This document shows, one piece after another, positions 1 to 8,159 of a DNA stretch of 39,491 bases. Below the pieces are notes generated by a model. It was given only the letters and a program-made list of their open reading frames with translations. It searched no databases and was not told the DNA's origin. The translations under genes and the position numbers were made by a program. Location of the stretch: positions 1 to 39,491 of the forward strand of contig JBLNBN010000067.1 in the NCBI GenBank assembly GCA_050260015.1, written 5' to 3'. The DNA comes from JBLNBN01 sp050260015. GTDB taxonomy: Bacteria; Bacteroidota; Ignavibacteria; Kapaibacteriales; UBA2268. Within the stretch, counting starts at the first letter, position 1. The number at the start of each line of letters is the position of its first letter.

Positions 1-750
1 ACTTTTTTCGATATCGTAAACCGCCGCGACGCCTATCCTAACCGTAGATTCCTTCCAATCGGTATTCTCGACGATTGAATTTAAACCGAGGTTAAAATCC
101 GCCTGGGGAACAATTCTAAAATCGCCGACCCGGCCCGCTTCCCAATCCGCGCCAAGATTTACGAACGCAAGAATTGGAGCAAAATTCGCAATTTGGCCTG
201 AATACGCAATTTTAGTGGAATTATCCAAAAAAAGAACGCCTGCCGGGCTTAAGATTTCGTCCGATTTATCGTAGTTTTTACTTAAGGGCAGCGAAAGCGC
301 GCCTCCAAGCCTTAAAAACGCAGGCAAGCTCTCGAACGGTTGCCAGCCGACGCCGAAGCGCAGATCGCCGGTTAAAATGCCTGGCGTAAACGCCGTGTTA
401 ACCAATATCTTTTCCGAATTATCATCGGTAATCCAATTGCCTACCCATTGGTCTTTATCAAACTTTGCCGAAAGCTGGGAAACCCCAACCGATGCGAAGA
501 ACTTAAAGTTCCTGTCGAAGAGCTTTTTGGGAGAATTATACTCAACTCCAAATTCGCCGGATAATCCCAGGCCAAACCCGGAACCGTAATCAGGCATTTT
601 TCCAGGAACGCCGGGAAGGGCCGTAAAAGCGCCCGAGTGCAAATTAGTCCCTAGGAATGCTCCCGCTTTTAAAGAATATGGAGTCAGCAACGTATCGCGC
701 GCAAAAAGAGAACCGGCAAAGAGGAACGCCGCCAAAATTTTAAATTTCAT
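1..750 (-). CDS. Outer-membrane beta-barrel-like protein, 3' end cut by window
   Basis: The minus strand is open for 250 codons from an ATG at 750 to the window edge, with no stop, so the C-terminus is missing. It starts with a signal peptide (MKFKILAAFLFAGSLFA). The rest has alternating Gly/aromatic/hydrophobic patches typical of outer-membrane barrels, such as FGVGWQPFESLPAFLRLGGAL and DFNLGLNSIVE. I infer a cell-envelope barrel protein. In related bacteria such barrels can carry an OmpA-like C-terminal domain, but that part is not visible. The start is 13 bp after the stop of the large T9SS protein on the same strand, so the two are probably co-transcribed. The ribosome-binding site is weak (AGGTAG). 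I do not recognise a named family. Confidence 0.75.
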   Translation of the reverse strand, partial: MKFKILAAFLFAGSLFARDTLLTPYSLKAGAFLGTNLHSGAFTALPGVPGKMPDYGSGFGLGLSGEFGVEYNSPKKLFDRNFKFFASVGVSQLSAKFDKDQWVGNWITDDNSEKILVNTAFTPGILTGDLRFGVGWQPFESLPAFLRLGGALSLPLSKNYDKSDEILSPAGVLFLDNSTKIAYSGQIANFAPILAFVNLGADWEAGRVGDFRIVPQADFNLGLNSIVENTDWKESTVRIGVAAVYDIEKS

Positions 751-763
751 TAAAAAACTACCT

Positions 764-3700
764 TTATTTCACTATGGAAATTCGCGCCTTAGCCGAACAG
801 GAGCCCGAGCGCAAGATTAACGAATAAACGCCGGTCTCCAGACCGCTGATATTTATAGAAACTGAACCCGTTTTCGACTGCGAGCGGAAGTTAGAGCTGG
901 AAAGCGATAGCTTGCCGAGCGCGTCGTAAAGCTCGACGCTAACGTCGGCGTCGGTTTCGGATATATAATCGATTTTGATAACGTCAGTAGCAGGATTCGG
1001 CGAAACGCTCTTTATCAGCAATTGTTGCGGCGCGCCCTTGAATGCCAGGTCGTCCCGGATGGGAATAATTTTAATTGAGCCCGCGGTATACGTATTAATT
1101 ACGTTCGCGGACCAATTTCTAAGCGTCGGCACAAAATTAATCGGCGTTTGCGTTTTATCGGAGAGACCCGGGACGCCGTGGATCCTGCACAACTCGCCGT
1201 TTAATGGAAAGTCGGCTTCAACCCGGAACTCTATTCTCCGAACTCCGTTGGATACTGCGTTGGAAACTATTTCCGACTTGCCGAGAGCGCTCTCTATGCT
1301 TTTGGGCATAAACAATTTCGAATCGACTTCTATCGCTCCATCGAAGCTACGAACCCCTTTGTAAGCCCCTGTCTCGGTATTTACATAATTTATGGGAATT
1401 ACTGCCTCGTCTGTGGATCGGACCGTTAAGTTAGGAAGCGCGATAGCCGACGTGCCCGAATAGAATCCAAGAGGCAGTTCGCTGCGGAAAAGACAGGGCG
1501 TAGCGTTTAACTGCATAGCCGCTTCCGTTTGAGTTCCGCCCAGCCACTTAACGTCGATTTCCAATTCCTCGCCCGGCCCGATTGTCGAAGGCAGCGGGGT
1601 TAAATTAGCAAAGGAGCCAGCAGGAATTACCGGCAAGCTTTCTATAGTTAACGGTGTGGAGCCGGTATTCTTTATCTTAAATTTACGGATTGGTTCCTCC
1701 GGCACAAATAGCAGCTTATCGTGGCTCATTTCCGCGAAAGAACCTATACCGGTACCATGGAACGCCGCCGTCGAGGTTATCTTCGTCTGATTGGAGTGGT
1801 ATACTATAGCTTCCCCGGTAATTGATCCGAGATGAGTCGGGTGGAACCTGACGCGCGCCTTAATCGAGCCGCCGGGAGGCAGCAGCGTATCGTTGTATCT
1901 TACCGAATAGGAAAACTCTTTTTGCGATTCCACGGCTATGCCATAGGCGTTGACTAATAACGGGGCGGGATCCGCGTTCGTGAAGAAAGTAAACTCGCGT
2001 TCAGTTGTGTCGCCGACGCAAATTTCTCCAAATTCAAACGGATTTTCCGAAAACGCTAAATTGCGCGGCATCGAGTAGCTTTCAACTTTTACTTTATAGG
2101 AAGAGAAGCAGTAATCGAAAACTATATTATCCTCGAGCAGCCCCGTGTCGGACGGAGCGTATTCAATAGTTACCTCTTTACATCCGCCAGGGGGTATTGT
2201 GTCGCTACTGCCGCCGTTTATTAGCTTGAAGTGCACGTTATTTTCCATCCAGGCGCTGGAGATTATGAAAGGCAGGTCTCCGCGGTTGCATAGCGCGACA
2301 ATTTGATGCGTCGTGGATGTCCCGAGGTAATTATTCTCAATTTTCTTTGCGCTGATATCTAAATCGGGCGCAACTATAGAGAACGGTAAGTCCGAATCGT
2401 CGGACTCCGCGTATGAAAACGTCCTGAAGAATAAATTATCAATGCCGGAGGAAGACGAGGCCAACGAATGCCCTTCGGGCGAGACTTTACAATCGATCAG
2501 CGGATTTACGTGGCCGTTCATGTAATTCGGCGGGGCGGACTCGTTGACGTTATAAATGGCGATCTGCTGCGGATACTCCGATGCGATAATTATATTTCTC
2601 GAATTAGGACTAAAAGTCAATTTTTGTGGATTGCTGGCCGACGGCCTGTAGTTCCGAATTATCTGCATCGTATTCAGATCGATCACGTTTACAAGGTGAT
2701 AAACGCCCTTTTCAATTGAGAATCCGCTTACGAGCAATGCTTCTCCGTTAGGCGATAGCGCGATTTCCTTTGAAATTGTATTTTCCCGGAAAGTAAAGGA
2801 CTTGACCAGGTTGAAATCGGGCGTTGAAAATATCTTTATTTGTCCGTTCCATAGCGAAACGGCGAGTTGGGGCTTTACGTTATTGAAAACGGCGTTAAGT
2901 ACGGGGCTTCCCATATCGACATATCGGATTAAGCTGCCGTCGGTCGCGGAAAGTATTGCGATTCGCGTGTCGTTTTTTGGTACGATCGCTATTAATTCGC
3001 GCTTTGAGTCTATGATCATTTTCGAGTTTTGGAATCCCAATTCGACGGCCTTTTTTAACGTTGGAGCTTGCTGCCCGGTTTTAAACCAGACGAGCGTATC
3101 CACCCGGTCAAATTCCCATTTATTTAAATCGGAGTATAGACCGACTATCGTCGTGTCGGCATTTATGTATTCCACTCCTAACGGGCTTAGCCCGGCTGCA
3201 GCTTCCGATCCTTCGACGTAATATTTGAAAGATTTTTTAGGGGCTTCGCCTAAAGGTACTACCAGGTTCCATTCGGATATTTCTCCGTTCACGTTCGCGG
3301 AGAGCATATTGCTGCCCGTCGAGTTGAACGTTAAAGAGGGTATCGCGGCAGTTCCGTCGCGAAGCGCAAAGGTATTTGATTCGTAGTAGGGCTGCGACAC
3401 TCTAAATTTAGCGAGGTCCGTCGGCTCGTTGGGAGCAGTCCAATTAAAAACTGAATCCTGGACGGTTGCGACATGCCGCCAGGTCGCGCCGCCGTCGGGG
3501 CTGTATTCCAGCTTAACGGGGAGAGCGGGGGAATGCCCCCTCCACTTGATCTCCAATTGCTGGCATGGAGCGATTCGTTCCTTGCCGTTCGGATAAACGA
3601 TATTGAGCATCGTGCCGCCGGCAGGCATAGGCTTTACGTTGGCAAACACTGGTACGTGGAGCTGCGCGCCGTTATCGTAATAAATCGTAAGGGAGTCTTC

Positions 3701-4372
3701 GTAAAATGATTTATCATCCGGCTTAAAAAATATGTTTATCCAGTAGCGAAAGCCGGGAATTAGCGTATAGGGAAGGCGCGGCGGCAGGGAAATTCCGTCG
3801 CCGTCGCTGCCGAGCCATTCGGCCCTGAAGAACCGGGAATGCATCCTGATAGAATCTACTCTAAGTTTTTTTTCAGTTCCATTTTCAAAGTCGTTTGAAT
3901 AGAATATGCGAACTTGCTCGGGTATGTCTTGCCCGGGCTGTACGTTGTAGAATCCAACTTCATTTATAAGGGAGTTTTTTTCGTTAGTTACGTGAAGGGA
4001 AGGTTTCTCGTGGGAGACGAGGTTGAAAGAAGCGGCGGATTCATTGCCGACCGTTGCGATAATTTTGAAGTCCATATAAAGCGCGTCGGTCGTGCGCATT
4101 TTTTTCAGCCAGGTAATAGCCTGCCAATCGCCCGAAGTGTCCGCAATCCTGACAGGCGTCGAAGACTTGTTGTTTTCAATAATAATTAAATTTTCCGCGT
4201 TGACTTTAATAAGCTCGCCATCTTTGTAAACCTTTACCCATGCAGTATAATAGGGGTATTGCTCAATAAGCACATTGGACATATCGGGAAAAGTACTGAC
4301 CTCTATGCTGAGAGCTCCATAAAGATCGAAGACCGATACGAATAATATAATAAAAGTCAAAACCGCTTTCAA
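764..4372 (-). CDS. Large T9SS-secreted multidomain protein (WD40-like propeller, ASH-type domains)
   Basis: This 1202-residue protein has a signal peptide (residues 1 to about 20). An Ig-like segment follows (about 250-330, containing SPDGGATWRHV). A region of propeller-like repeats spans about 340-655, with motifs such as LTFSPNSRNIIIAS and IALSPNGEALLVSG. Two or three choice-of-anchor/ASH-type beta-sandwich modules follow (about 668-960; PPGG followed by V-x-F-x-P patterns). A cohesin-like stretch runs from about 970 to 1110. The last 80 residues match a type A T9SS sorting domain (SVSPNPATDVIKIDY near its start, LETGVYSLILRSG near the end). I infer export across the outer membrane by the Por secretion system and surface anchoring or release. 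The ligand is unknown. It precedes the barrel gene by 13 bp, so the two may work together at the surface. Confidence 0.85.
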   Translation of the reverse strand: MKAVLTFIILFVSVFDLYGALSIEVSTFPDMSNVLIEQYPYYTAWVKVYKDGELIKVNAENLIIIENNKSSTPVRIADTSGDWQAITWLKKMRTTDALYMDFKIIATVGNESAASFNLVSHEKPSLHVTNEKNSLINEVGFYNVQPGQDIPEQVRIFYSNDFENGTEKKLRVDSIRMHSRFFRAEWLGSDGDGISLPPRLPYTLIPGFRYWINIFFKPDDKSFYEDSLTIYYDNGAQLHVPVFANVKPMPAGGTMLNIVYPNGKERIAPCQQLEIKWRGHSPALPVKLEYSPDGGATWRHVATVQDSVFNWTAPNEPTDLAKFRVSQPYYESNTFALRDGTAAIPSLTFNSTGSNMLSANVNGEISEWNLVVPLGEAPKKSFKYYVEGSEAAAGLSPLGVEYINADTTIVGLYSDLNKWEFDRVDTLVWFKTGQQAPTLKKAVELGFQNSKMIIDSKRELIAIVPKNDTRIAILSATDGSLIRYVDMGSPVLNAVFNNVKPQLAVSLWNGQIKIFSTPDFNLVKSFTFRENTISKEIALSPNGEALLVSGFSIEKGVYHLVNVIDLNTMQIIRNYRPSASNPQKLTFSPNSRNIIIASEYPQQIAIYNVNESAPPNYMNGHVNPLIDCKVSPEGHSLASSSSGIDNLFFRTFSYAESDDSDLPFSIVAPDLDISAKKIENNYLGTSTTHQIVALCNRGDLPFIISSAWMENNVHFKLINGGSSDTIPPGGCKEVTIEYAPSDTGLLEDNIVFDYCFSSYKVKVESYSMPRNLAFSENPFEFGEICVGDTTEREFTFFTNADPAPLLVNAYGIAVESQKEFSYSVRYNDTLLPPGGSIKARVRFHPTHLGSITGEAIVYHSNQTKITSTAAFHGTGIGSFAEMSHDKLLFVPEEPIRKFKIKNTGSTPLTIESLPVIPAGSFANLTPLPSTIGPGEELEIDVKWLGGTQTEAAMQLNATPCLFRSELPLGFYSGTSAIALPNLTVRSTDEAVIPINYVNTETGAYKGVRSFDGAIEVDSKLFMPKSIESALGKSEIVSNAVSNGVRRIEFRVEADFPLNGELCRIHGVPGLSDKTQTPINFVPTLRNWSANVINTYTAGSIKIIPIRDDLAFKGAPQQLLIKSVSPNPATDVIKIDYISETDADVSVELYDALGKLSLSSSNFRSQSKTGSVSINISGLETGVYSLILRSGSCSAKARISIVK

Positions 4373-4505
4373 ATTAGTCTCTTTTTATAAAATTGTAAAA
4401 TTTACTATATATATTGACTTTTCATCGACGATTAAAGTTACATTTGATTAGAAGAATAATTTTAAAAACTGTTATGTCGAAACGGCTTAGTTAGGGTCAA
4501 TTATT

Positions 4506-4541
4506 AAAAAAGCGCGACAGGGCTATCGGCTCAATCGCGCT
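4506..4541 (-). terminator. Rho-independent terminator of gpmI
   Basis: Read on the minus strand, AGCGCGA and TCGCGCT form a 7-bp stem around a 17-nt loop, followed directly by a run of six T and then AATAA. It lies about 70 bp past the gpmI stop, and separates gpmI from the T9SS gene further downstream on the same strand. Confidence 0.75.
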
Positions 4542-4564
4542 AATTCTTATTTATATTATGGTAC

Positions 4565-4578
4565 TTAGTTGCAACTAA
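4565..4578. repeat. Perfect 14-bp palindrome in the gpmI 3' region
   Basis: TTAGTTGCAACTAA is its own reverse complement. It sits between the gpmI stop and the gpmI terminator. It could be a protein-binding site or chance; no T-tract follows it, so it is not a terminator. Confidence 0.5.
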
Positions 4579-4609
4579 AGTTGTCGTCGGCCGCAGCCCA
4601 GTTTTAATT

Positions 4610-6142
4610 TTATTTAAACTCGGTTAAAACTTTTCCAGTCATTTCCTTAGGAATTTCAATTCCCATAAGGCTTAAAACTGTGGGAGCTATGTCCGCAAGT
4701 ATCCCTTCACGCACCTGCGCAACTCTTTCGCTCACGACAAGGCATGGCACGGGATTAAGCGAATGAGCGGTGTTCGGCGATCCGTCGGGATTGACGGCGT
4801 TGTCTGCGTTGCCGTGGTCCGCTATGATAATCGCCTCGTAATCGCCCTTTTGCGCGGCGGATATTACTCTTCCGACGCAGGCGTCGACTGTCTCGACGGC
4901 TTTCGTAATGGCGGGGTATATCCCGGTGTGCCCTACCATATCGCAATTGGCGAAGTTTAAGCAAATAAAGTCCGCGGTCCGATTCTCAAGTTCCGACACT
5001 ATCGCGTCCGTTACCAGCGGCGCGCTCATTTCGGGCTGCAGGTCGTACGTGGCGACTTTAGGCGATGGGATTAGTATTCTTTTTTCATTAGAAAAGACTT
5101 CCTCGCGTCCCCCGGAAAAAAAGAAAGTGACGTGGGCGTACTTTTCCGTTTCGGCTATCCTGATTTGCTTCAAGCCGTTTTTCTCTATTACTTCCCCAAG
5201 CGTATTGTCGACGTTATCTTTCGAGTAAATTACCTTAACGTTCTTGAAAGTGTCGTCGTAACGAGTCATGGTAAGGTAGTAGAGCGGGATAATCTTCATC
5301 CCAAATTCAGGCATGTCCTTTTGCGTCAGCGCTACAGTAATCTCCCGAAGCCTATCTGTCCGGAAGTTAAAGCAAATAACGCAATCGCCCTCCCGGATAT
5401 TGCCAACGGGGAGCCCTTCGGCGTCTACTTTGATGATCGGGTTAATAAATTCGTCGGTTATGCCCTCGTCGTACGAGGTCTGAACGGCGGCGAGCATATC
5501 CCCGGCGGGCGCGCCGACCCCGGACACAATAGCGTCGTAACCGATCTTAATCCTCTCCCAACGCTTATCGCGATCCATAGTGTAATATCGCCCCGTAATA
5601 GATGCTATCTGCCCGGCGGAATTATTTAAATGCTCGTGAAGCGAGCGGAGGAAGCCCAAGCCGCTGCGGGGGTCCGTGTCGCGACCGTCCGTCAGCGCAT
5701 GTATAAATACGTCGTTTATCCCATGGTCCTTCGCCATATCGCAGAGTTTATAAAGATGCTTATCCGATGAATGTACGCCCCCGTCCGATACCAATCCTAA
5801 GAAATGCAGCCTTTTGCCATGAGCTTTCACGTACTCGAACGCTTTAAGCAATTCTTCGTTATGGTCTATCTTGTTTTCCCGAATTTCTTTATTGATCCTA
5901 ACCAGGTCCTGGTACACGACGCGACCGGCTCCGATATTTAAATGGCCTACTTCGGAATTGCCCATCTGCCCCTCCGGCAAGCCGACGTTTTCTCCGCTTG
6001 TCAATAGGCGGCTGTGAGGGTATTTTGCCAATAGAGCGTCCATGTTTGGCGTGCTAGCCTGAGAAATTGCGTCTCTTTTAGTCCCGTCGCCAATTCCCCA
6101 ACCGTCGAGTATCATTAGTATTACTTTTTTACCTTCTTTCAT
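4610..6142 (-). CDS. gpmI: 2,3-bisphosphoglycerate-independent phosphoglycerate mutase
   Basis: This enzyme interconverts 3- and 2-phosphoglycerate in glycolysis and gluconeogenesis in the cytoplasm, using two metal ions (typically Mn) and a phosphoserine intermediate. At 510 residues it has the usual family length. The alkaline-phosphatase-fold signature is intact: ILDGWG with the metal-binding Asp13, and GQMGNSEVGHLNIGAGR with catalytic Ser63. HALTDGRDTDP, the FNFRTDR segment and the C-terminal IIADHGNADN metal site are also present. The gene lies 94 bp downstream of queE on the same strand and may be read through from it. A clear terminator follows. I see no sign of truncation. Confidence 0.97.
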   Translation of the reverse strand: MKEGKKVILMILDGWGIGDGTKRDAISQASTPNMDALLAKYPHSRLLTSGENVGLPEGQMGNSEVGHLNIGAGRVVYQDLVRINKEIRENKIDHNEELLKAFEYVKAHGKRLHFLGLVSDGGVHSSDKHLYKLCDMAKDHGINDVFIHALTDGRDTDPRSGLGFLRSLHEHLNNSAGQIASITGRYYTMDRDKRWERIKIGYDAIVSGVGAPAGDMLAAVQTSYDEGITDEFINPIIKVDAEGLPVGNIREGDCVICFNFRTDRLREITVALTQKDMPEFGMKIIPLYYLTMTRYDDTFKNVKVIYSKDNVDNTLGEVIEKNGLKQIRIAETEKYAHVTFFFSGGREEVFSNEKRILIPSPKVATYDLQPEMSAPLVTDAIVSELENRTADFICLNFANCDMVGHTGIYPAITKAVETVDACVGRVISAAQKGDYEAIIIADHGNADNAVNPDGSPNTAHSLNPVPCLVVSERVAQVREGILADIAPTVLSLMGIEIPKEMTGKVLTEFK

Positions 6143-6236
6143 AGTCTGCGATAATTTCCTGTTATATTTAAAACTGCTTATATCTAATAAGCTTATTGAT
6201 TGAATTTAATTTTGACGGCGGCGTTCGATCGCATCT

Positions 6237-6911
6237 CTAAACTCCCCGTAAGCTGGGCTCCCATATTAGCTTATGTAATTGAACCTGGAGCCGTACCTTA
6301 AGCTTATCATTTAATATCCATTCGGCGAGATCTCTTAGCTCAATTGTTTCGAACACGGTGGACAGCAAAATAGCCGCTACGCGTTCTTCCAATTCGTATT
6401 TGCGAATTGCGTCGACCGCGAAATTATAATCTTCCCTTGAAGCTAAGACGAATTTAACCTCGTCTTTCTTATCTAAAAGCTCTATATTTCTATAGTTATT
6501 GAACTTGCTCATCCGCGAATCGGGGCATTTAATGTCCATAATCTTAATAACTCTTCTATCTACGGCTTCGAGCGAGGCATGGCCGTTGGTTTCCAGAGCC
6601 ACGGTAAAGCCGTGGTCGCAGAAGTCTTTCAGCATGCCTGCGATGGGCTGCATTAAAGGCTCCCCGCCGGTAAATTCAATAAAATTACACCCGTAAGAGC
6701 GAACCTTTTCGAGGATCTGCGCCTCGGTCATCATGCTCTCAATTTGCCTGGCTTCTAGCGCGTAGGGAGTGTCGCACCAGGAACATCGCAGCATGCACCC
6801 CTGGAGCCTGATAAATACGCACGGCTCCCCGGCGCGCGTACCTTCGCCTTGTATGGAATAGAATACTTCGGAAACGTTATATAAATGATCTTTATTAACT
6901 GCGTTATTCAT
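6237..6911 (-). CDS. queE: 7-carboxy-7-deazaguanine synthase (radical SAM)
   Basis: QueE converts 6-carboxytetrahydropterin to 7-carboxy-7-deazaguanine on the way to queuosine in tRNA. The radical-SAM cluster motif CxxxCxxC is at Cys39, Cys43 and Cys46 (GCMLRCSWCDTPY), preceded by the typical N-terminus EVFYSIQGEGTRAG and followed by FTGGEPLMQP. The frame stays open upstream to 7109, but that stretch is antisense to the TSUP gene and is low-complexity. The ATG at 6911, giving 224 residues and preceded by CAGGTTGAC, fits the family length. No other queuosine genes are in the window. It is divergent from the TSUP gene, with 55 bp between starts. Confidence 0.95.
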   Translation of the reverse strand: MNNAVNKDHLYNVSEVFYSIQGEGTRAGEPCVFIRLQGCMLRCSWCDTPYALEARQIESMMTEAQILEKVRSYGCNFIEFTGGEPLMQPIAGMLKDFCDHGFTVALETNGHASLEAVDRRVIKIMDIKCPDSRMSKFNNYRNIELLDKKDEVKFVLASREDYNFAVDAIRKYELEERVAAILLSTVFETIELRDLAEWILNDKLKVRLQVQLHKLIWEPSLRGV

Positions 6912-6966
6912 GTCAACCTGAAATATTTTTCGTATTTTTGAAGTTTTATAGCAATTAACATATATC

Positions 6967-7776
6967 GTGAATCCTACAGTTTTATTATATTTCGCTCTCG
7001 GAACGGTCGCCGGTATTTTAGCCGGGATGTTTGGCATTGGCGGAGGAGTGATTATCGTCCCTGCGTTAATTTTCATCGGGGGCTTTACTATCGCATCCGC
7101 AAGCGGCACTTCGCTAGCCGCTCTGCTGTTGCCGGTGGCAATATTGGCCGTAATGGATTACTACAGGAAGGGCTTCCTGGACGTAAAAACGGCGTCGCTC
7201 ATGGCTTTCGGCCTGTTCGCCGGATCCTATTTCGGTGCTAAAGCGGCGCTAATGCTGCCGGGACCTCTGTTAAAGCAATTTTACGGCTTGTTTTTACTCT
7301 ACCCAGCTTACAGGTTTATCGAGCCTATAGAGCTATGGAAACAGTATCGTGCAAAAAAGAGGGGCGAGCGGTACGAAAAACCCGAAAGGGGAAATGGCGA
7401 TATTAAAAGAATTCACTTCCTACCGACGATTGGACTAGCTTTGTTCGCCGGCGTTCTCTCGGGAATGTTCGGCATAGGCGGAGGATTGGTGCTGGTGCCA
7501 ATGATGGTCTCGATTATGAAATTTCCTACCAAGACGGCTATAGGAACCTCGCTCGCGGCGTTAATGCTGCCAGTCGGCCTTCCGGGCGTAATCGTATATT
7601 ACGACGCCGGCGTCCTGGACATTCTAGCCGCCGCGCTAATTGCAGGCGGGATCGTGGCCGGCTCGGCGTTTGGGTCAAAAATTACATTGTCGATGCCAGG
7701 CGCTTTAGTTAAAAAAGTTTATGGATTTTTCCTGCTGGCTATGTCGCTGGATTTAATCTTTTTGACGTTCGTTTAG
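6967..7776 (+). CDS. TSUP/TauE-SafE family membrane transporter
   Basis: This 269-residue protein is almost entirely membrane-spanning. It contains two copies of the TSUP repeat: AGMFGIGGGVIIVP near residue 19 and SGMFGIGGGLVLVP near residue 163, each followed by a GTSLAALLLPV-like helix. A charged cytoplasmic linker (about residues 115-145) separates the halves. TSUP proteins export sulfite, sulfonates or related anions, or take up sulfur compounds. The substrate cannot be told from sequence. The start is GTG. A -7-like box (TATTTTTG, 6933-6940) lies upstream. Neighbours (queE divergent, rpmB downstream) give no functional clue. Confidence 0.88.
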   Translation: MNPTVLLYFALGTVAGILAGMFGIGGGVIIVPALIFIGGFTIASASGTSLAALLLPVAILAVMDYYRKGFLDVKTASLMAFGLFAGSYFGAKAALMLPGPLLKQFYGLFLLYPAYRFIEPIELWKQYRAKKRGERYEKPERGNGDIKRIHFLPTIGLALFAGVLSGMFGIGGGLVLVPMMVSIMKFPTKTAIGTSLAALMLPVGLPGVIVYYDAGVLDILAAALIAGGIVAGSAFGSKITLSMPGALVKKVYGFFLLAMSLDLIFLTFV

Positions 7777-7784
7777 AATTATTT

Positions 7785-7815
7785 TTTGTAAATTTATATT
7801 ATTCTTGTAAATTTG
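7785..7815 (+). promoter_or_regulatory. Bacteroidota-type promoter of rpmB
   Basis: TTTG at 7785-7788 and TAAATTTG at 7808-7815 are separated by exactly 19 bp. This matches the Bacteroidota consensus (-33 TTTG, -7 TAnnTTTG). Transcription would start near 7821, leaving a leader of about 34 nt before the rpmB ATG with a GGGGA ribosome-binding site. Confidence 0.7.
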
Positions 7816-7854
7816 TAATTCTGTAAAGACAAATTTGCAAAAACGGGGAATATA

Positions 7855-8079
7855 ATGGCAAGAAGATGTGAACTGACAGGCGTATCGCCGATGAGCGGCA
7901 ACAACGTATCGCACGCTAATAATCGCACTCGCAGAAGATTTTTACCGAATCTTCAGAAAAAGAGAATTTGGTTGCCGGAAGAGAAACGTTTCATTACAGT
8001 AAAAGCCACTGCAAGAGCTTTAAAGACTCTTGACAAGAAGGGCTTCTACGCTATGATGAAAGATCTTTACCAGGTGTAA
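7855..8079 (+). CDS. rpmB: 50S ribosomal protein L28
   Basis: This 74-residue protein carries the L28 N-terminus (MARRCELTGVSPMSGNNVSH) and the basic RTRRRFLPNLQKKRIW block. It is a structural protein of the large ribosomal subunit. There is only one N-terminal Cys, so this looks like a form without the zinc-binding cysteine set. It stands alone with its own promoter and terminator. rpmG, a frequent partner, does not follow. The ATG at 7855 is preceded by a GGGGA ribosome-binding site. Confidence 0.97.
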   Translation: MARRCELTGVSPMSGNNVSHANNRTRRRFLPNLQKKRIWLPEEKRFITVKATARALKTLDKKGFYAMMKDLYQV

Positions 8080-8118
8080 TCAATCGGGCCGATAGAATAA
8101 AAGCGGCCGTAAAAATTT

Positions 8119-8152
8119 AAGCGATCCGCCCTTTCGGGCAGATCGCTTTTTT
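8119..8152. terminator. Terminator between convergent rpmB and dnaA
   Basis: AAGCGATC and GATCGCTT enclose an inner GCCC-TTTC-GGGC hairpin. On the plus strand it is followed by a T-rich tail (TTTTTTATTTTCTT). On the minus strand the stem is followed by AAATTTTT, so it may also end dnaA transcripts. It lies 39 bp past the rpmB stop and just after the dnaA stop. Confidence 0.85.
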
Positions 8153-8159
8153 ATTTTCT

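Noticed and set aside
5132..5629. 165-codon open frame on the plus strand inside gpmI
   Set aside because: Antisense to a highly conserved enzyme, with no family resemblance.
6186..6197. 12-bp palindrome AATAAGCTTATT between queE and gpmI
   Set aside because: AT-rich palindromes of this length arise easily by chance, and no T-tract or promoter is attached to it.
6912..7109. 66-residue N-terminal extension of QueE
   Set aside because: It overlaps the divergent TSUP gene and consists of Pro/Ala/Ile/Lys low-complexity sequence unlike QueE; the ATG at 6911 fits the family.
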